From Candidatus Cloacimonadota bacterium (GTDB taxonomy: Bacteria; Cloacimonadota; Cloacimonadia; Cloacimonadales; TCS61): a DNA stretch of 7,341 nt. The notes beneath the pieces are model-generated. The model saw nothing but the letters and a program-made list of their open reading frames with translations, had not been told where the DNA came from and searched no databases. This document shows positions 5,434 through 7,341 of this stretch, one piece after another (position 1 is the stretch's first letter; each line of letters starts with the position of its first letter). Position numbers and translations under genes: made by a program. Where the stretch lies: NCBI GenBank assembly GCA_003647825.1, contig QMNP01000070.1, positions 1 to 7,341 of the forward strand, in the 5' to 3' direction.

Positions 5434-6534
5434 ATGGCAAAAATCGTATATAGTTTATCGGGAGAAGGATCTGGTCATTCTTCTCGTTCTCGCGAAATGA
5501 TCACTCACCTTCTTAAGAAAGGTCACACAGTAAAAGTAGCCAGTTATGATCGAGGTTACCGCAATCTGAAAGATGATTTTGATGTGCTGGAAATTGAGGG
5601 TTTTTCTATTGTAAGTGAAGATAATAAAGTATCTGTTGGGAAAACTTTCTTACAGAATTTCACATCCATTTTCGACCGTTACGAATCGATCAATGAACTC
5701 AAGCAAAAGTATTTTAAGGAATTCAAACCGGATTGTGTGATCACTGATTTTGAACCAATGGCAGCATACCTGGCAAATGAACTTGATGTTCCATTGATGA
5801 CAATTGATAATCAACATCGCATGCGTTATATGGATTTTTCCTACCCCTTGGAATGGAAAGCTGATGCATTATTCATCGAAAACTTGATAAGAGTGATGAT
5901 TCCGCGACCTTGCATTTCGCTGGTTACAACCTTTTATTTCGGTAAAAAACGTAATGACAGAACTTTTTTATTCCCCCCAATTCTTCGGCAAGCTGTTCTC
6001 GATCAAAAACCAGCAAATGGAGGCTACATCCTTGTTTACGCAACCAGCGAGTTTAAAACTCTTATCGATCACATTAAAACTTACAAACGAGAAAAGTTCA
6101 TAGTTTATGGTTTTAACATAGATAAGATTGAGAAAAATCTTATCTACAAATCGTTCAGTCGAGAAGGATTCCTAAACGATCTGGCAGGATGCAGAGCTGT
6201 TGTTGCCACTGCCGGTTTTACATTGATGACAGAATCTTTTTATCTTGGAAAACCTGTTTTAGCACTTCCCATGAAAGGACAATTTGAACAGGTTTTGAAC
6301 GGATTAATGCTGGATGACTTAAAATACGGCAGAAGTTCTCTGGAACTGAAAAGAGAAGATATTTCTGCTTTTTTGTATGATATACCTGAATATTCTGACA
6401 ACCTGAAAAGTTATGATCGAAAAGGTAATTATGCGATCAAGGAAATGCTGGATCTTATGTTGGCCAATGATTGCCAGTTATTAAATAGTTTCAACGAAAA
6501 ACGTAGAACAATTTTTCATGTTGAGGAAAAGTGA
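5434..6534 (+). CDS. MJ1255/VC2487-type glycosyltransferase (GT-B fold, MurG-like)
   Basis: A 366-residue cytoplasmic or membrane-associated glycosyltransferase. The N-terminal Rossmann domain opens with KIVYSLSGEGSGHSSRS, the Gly-rich loop with His15 seen in MurG-like and MJ1255-like enzymes, and later has CVITDFEPMAAYLA, an acceptor-side strand and helix. The C-terminal donor domain holds AGCRAVVATAGFTLMTES (about 251-268) followed by GKPVLALPMKGQFEQ (272-286). This matches the nucleotide-sugar pattern of the superfamily, with Glu267, Pro279 and Gln283/Gln286 in the expected places. Family knowledge supports transfer of a sugar from a nucleotide donor; neither donor nor acceptor can be deduced. 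Unlike its neighbours the gene has no Shine-Dalgarno sequence; the start is chosen because the conserved first strand begins at residue 4. It is divergent from the sigma operon and is followed by a 165-base gap containing a palindromic repeat. Confidence 0.88.
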   Translation: MAKIVYSLSGEGSGHSSRSREMITHLLKKGHTVKVASYDRGYRNLKDDFDVLEIEGFSIVSEDNKVSVGKTFLQNFTSIFDRYESINELKQKYFKEFKPDCVITDFEPMAAYLANELDVPLMTIDNQHRMRYMDFSYPLEWKADALFIENLIRVMIPRPCISLVTTFYFGKKRNDRTFLFPPILRQAVLDQKPANGGYILVYATSEFKTLIDHIKTYKREKFIVYGFNIDKIEKNLIYKSFSREGFLNDLAGCRAVVATAGFTLMTESFYLGKPVLALPMKGQFEQVLNGLMLDDLKYGRSSLELKREDISAFLYDIPEYSDNLKSYDRKGNYAIKEMLDLMLANDCQLLNSFNEKRRTIFHVEEK

Positions 6535-6550
6535 AAAACTCACCAAATCA

Positions 6551-6680
6551 GTCTCTCTGAGAATTTCTTGCAAAGGAAAGCGACGAAGAGTCTGATCTAT
6601 AATGAAAAGTAATTAAAAATTTTAAATAAATTTCTGAGATTCTTCTTGAGAAAAAAAAAGATAGAATTCCTCAGAAAGAC
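6551..6680. repeat. Intergenic palindromic repeat, two related arms
   Basis: The left arm (6551-6597) starts GTCTCTCTGAGAATTTC and ends CGACGAAGAGTCTGA. The right arm (6634-6680), read on the opposite strand, starts GTCTTTCTGAGGAATTC and ends GAAGAATCTCAG. The arms agree at 15 of 18 bases at their outer ends and 8 of 9 near their inner ends, with a diverged middle; a 36-base AT-rich spacer separates them. The left arm is also similar to the left arm of the element inside the protease gene (shared GTCTCTxTGAG, a TTCTxGCAxAG-like centre, then CGAAGxGTxTG). It fills most of the gap between the glycosyltransferase stop and the next ribosome binding site. A transcript through it would form a long imperfect hairpin. 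Confidence 0.75.
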
Positions 6681-6699
6681 AGAAATTTAAGGATGGATT

Positions 6700-7164
6700 A
6701 TGAGGCGAAAAGATATAGAGATCAAAGATAAAAAAATAATGTTCGATATCATGCAAAGAGCCGATGAATGTTGTCTGGCTATGAGCCTGAACGATCAACC
6801 TTATGTGATTCCAGTAAATTATGGTTTCACAGACAAAGCCATTTATATCCACTGTGCTCTGGCTGGTAAAAAACTCGAGATTATCAAACAAAATCCTAAA
6901 GTGTGCTTAACCTTTTGCGTTGATATGGACATCGATATGAGAGGTCCCGCCAACACCTGGACAACTCACTATCAAAGCGTTGTGGTCTTTGGTACAGCAG
7001 AATTGATCGAAGATCTGAAAGAAAGGCAAAAGGGAATGAATGTATTTCTTACCCATTATGCTGGAAAAGGAATGGATTTTGAAGACAAGCACCTGGCAAA
7101 AGTAATGGTAATAAAAGTAACGATTAACGAAATGACCGGAAAAAATAATTTAACAAAAACTTAG
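6700..7164 (+). CDS. Pyridoxamine 5'-phosphate oxidase-fold flavoprotein, Nim type
   Basis: A 154-residue soluble protein with the split-barrel flavin-binding fold. It has the usual layout of the Nim/PNPOx-like group: MRRKD start, a helix and first strand RADECCLAMSLNDQPYVIPVNYGF (19-43), AIYIHCALAGKKLEIIKQNPKVCLTF (47-72) with His51 and the Lys pair 57-58 near the cofactor, the YQSVVVFGTAEL strand (91-102), and a final VIKVTINEMTGK strand (138-148). Length is normal for the family. Members bind FMN or a related cofactor and include 5-nitroimidazole reductases, but most have no proven substrate, so resistance is not claimed. AAGGA (6689-6693) lies 6 bases before the ATG, and MRRKD is the conserved family beginning. 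It is on the same strand as the glycosyltransferase with the palindromic repeat between them; co-transcription is possible. Confidence 0.9.
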   Translation: MRRKDIEIKDKKIMFDIMQRADECCLAMSLNDQPYVIPVNYGFTDKAIYIHCALAGKKLEIIKQNPKVCLTFCVDMDIDMRGPANTWTTHYQSVVVFGTAELIEDLKERQKGMNVFLTHYAGKGMDFEDKHLAKVMVIKVTINEMTGKNNLTKT

Positions 7165-7341
7165 TTAATATCTAATACTATTTTTAAAATACAAATATCC
7201 AGTGTATGGTCTTCACTTATTTACGCATACCCCCAAAATTTGTAAGATCAATAATTGTAACAGTTGGATAAATAATGAATTTAAGAGAAGTAGCTGTCTT
7301 GAAAAAAGGTATTTACAAATGATGCTCCCTTGATAATTTCA
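7165..7341. other. 3' intergenic stretch, no supported gene
   Basis: These 177 AT-rich bases after the flavoprotein hold no strong terminator hairpin; only a 5-base GTATG/CATAC inverted repeat was found. An ATG at 7274 opens a 15-codon frame (MNLREVAVLKKGIYK) that ends at a TGA at 7319. The window ends too soon to tell whether the true gene lies in another frame or further right. Confidence 0.4.

Noticed and set aside
6622..7092. Minus-strand ORFs of 89 and 61 codons opposite the flavoprotein
   Set aside because: They are shadows of the conserved flavoprotein frame; the first also runs through the palindromic repeat.
6700..7164. Nitroimidazole resistance gene (nim)
   Set aside because: The fold and family match, but most members of this group have no such activity and the sequence alone does not establish it.
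7274..7341. Short frame MNLREVAVLKKGIYK interrupted by TGA, considered as a recoded (selenocysteine) or broken gene
   Set aside because: Only 15 codons precede the stop and about 20 bases follow before the window ends; there is no visible recoding structure and no recognisable family.

Overview
The window comes from an AT-rich bacterial chromosome, most likely a Gram-negative member of the Fibrobacterota-Chlorobi-Bacteroidota (FCB) side of the tree. The best clue is the C-terminal domain of the secreted protease. It opens with YPNPFNPATTISF and closes with a GIYLYKL...KTRKMLLMK ending, the FlgD-like/type IX-secretion-type sorting domain common in FCB phyla. The style resembles Cloacimonadota or Marinimicrobia, but that placement is inference. 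Most genes have a strong GGAGG-type ribosome binding site 4 to 7 bases from the start. No rRNA, tRNA, CRISPR array, transposase or phage gene was seen.

Layout. (1) 1-2663, plus strand: the 3' part of an endonuclease/exonuclease/phosphatase-fold protein is followed 17 bases later by a full-length secreted subtilisin-type (S8) protease, a probable two-gene unit. (2) 2863-4110, plus strand: an NCS2 nucleobase permease of the UraA type, ended by a strong hairpin at 4124-4157 that can stop transcription in both directions. (3) 5331 down to 4185, minus strand: an ECF sigma factor, an overlapping 71-residue gene of unknown function, and a small two-helix membrane protein with a histidine-rich tail. 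This looks like a self-contained sigma-factor operon converging on the permease gene. (4) 5434-7164, plus strand: an MJ1255-type glycosyltransferase divergent from the sigma operon, then a pyridoxamine-phosphate-oxidase-fold flavoprotein of the Nim type.

The most notable structure is a palindromic repeat present twice. One copy lies between the glycosyltransferase and the flavoprotein (6551-6680). A shorter diverged copy lies inside the protease gene (2436-2525), where it is exactly 90 bases, in frame, and encodes about 30 residues within the C-terminal sorting domain. The arms of the two copies are visibly related. This resembles the coding palindromic elements known from Rickettsia, although no relation to that family is claimed.

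The genes do not form one pathway. Two units may concern the cell envelope or exterior: the protease pair (secretion is visible for the protease; the nuclease N-terminus is missing) and the sigma operon with its membrane protein. The permease, glycosyltransferase and flavoprotein are housekeeping or accessory functions. Three apparent start codons were corrected: the TTG at 55 lies inside a gene entering from the left, the membrane protein starts at ATG 4481 rather than TTG 4493, and the sigma factor starts at ATG 5331 rather than GTG 5355.
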